NCBI GenBank assembly: GCA_038329555.1 | Contig: JBBQNC010000019.1 | Location: 1 to 27,030 of the forward strand | Origin: JALYUA01 sp038329555 | GTDB lineage: Bacteria > Acidobacteriota > Thermoanaerobaculia > UBA5066 > Gp7-AA6 | DNA: 27,030 nucleotides | Direction of reading: 5' to 3' | Shown: piece by piece, positions 26,912-27,030 of the stretch | How the letters are laid out: each line of letters begins with the position of its first letter | How positions within the stretch are numbered: the stretch's first letter is position 1 | Notes under the pieces: model-generated | What the model was told of the DNA's origin: nothing | The model's input: only the letters and a program-made list of their open reading frames with translations | The model's database searches: none | Program-made: the position numbers and the translations under genes

Positions 26912-27030
26912 ATGGGAGACCAGAAGAAGCCGGATTTTTCGAATGTGGTGTCGGGTGGGTCGTCGTCGTCGCAGGACGAGAAGAAGGCGGATTTCTCCGA
27001 CGTGGTGTCAGGGAGCTCTGCGACGGCGCC
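26912..27030 (+). CDS. Start of a soluble protein with repeated DFS(N/D)VVSG motif (partial)
   Basis: The window ends within this gene; 39 codons are visible. AGGAGGGAGG at 26898-26907 is a strong ribosome-binding site before ATG 26912. The product begins MGDQKKPDFSNVVSGGSSSS and then repeats the motif as KKADFSDVVSGSSATAP. There is no signal peptide. The 9-residue unit K(P/A)DFS(N/D)VVSG occurs twice about 20 residues apart, with Ser-rich spacers, suggesting a flexible N-terminal tail before a folded domain outside the window. Similar openings occur, to my memory, on small LysM or BON-type proteins, but that is a weak guess. Confidence 0.7.
   Translation, partial: MGDQKKPDFSNVVSGGSSSSQDEKKADFSDVVSGSSATA

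Overview
The window is GC-rich, densely coding bacterial DNA that looks chromosomal. Several features point to an Acidobacteriota-type organism, possibly class Thermoanaerobaculia: a protein kinase fused to a formylglycine-enzyme-like domain and a hydrolase, an HTH-membrane-TPR protein, a carboxypeptidase-regulatory-like TonB receptor, M13 peptidase remains, and secreted proteins with IPTL/PEP-CTERM-like tails. That assignment is inference; no rRNA, tRNA or marker gene is present. I saw no phage, CRISPR array or integrase.

Layout. 1-1572 (+): the last codons of a sensor histidine kinase, an aldo/keto reductase and a small exported protein. 1846-6916 (-): a small exported NTF2-like protein, a di-heme cytochrome c of the peroxidase/MauG type, and a TonB-dependent receptor with a recognisable sigma70-type promoter. 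A 216-bp MITE-like element separates the cytochrome from the receptor. 7167-11050 (+): a two-module exported protein and the kinase/FGE-like/hydrolase fusion. 11247-12371 (+): a decayed M13 metallopeptidase. 12591-13322 (+): an exported protein with an IPTL-CTERM-like tail. 13470-16380 (-): a GT39-type membrane glycosyltransferase preceded by an HTH-membrane-TPR protein. 16506-18444 (+): an eight-bladed PQQ-like propeller with a C-terminal amidotransferase-like domain, interrupted by one frameshift. 18554-20863 (+): a large-subunit catalase (KatE/HPII type) behind a nested hairpin, convergent with a ferritin-like protein (20957-21640, -) across a shared terminator. 21766-26763 (-): a giant surface protein of ten cysteine-paired repeats, a Thr/Pro stalk, a DUF11-like domain and a sorting-type tail. 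26912 to the end (+): the start of a protein with a repeated short motif.

How the genes may work together. Much of the window serves the cell envelope: outer-membrane uptake, periplasmic redox, secreted proteins of unknown role, and two proteins with sorting-type tails. The catalase and ferritin-like pair suggests handling of peroxide and iron. Three uncharacterised exported proteins share two modules: one carries module A, one carries module B, and the third joins A to B. Seven copies of one intergenic palindrome family are scattered between genes, mostly at 3' ends.

No clearly new multi-gene system can be demonstrated from sequence alone. The best leads are the A/B module family, the kinase-FGE-hydrolase fusion, the hairpin over the catalase ribosome-binding site, the ten-repeat disulfide-type stalk protein and the MITE-like element.
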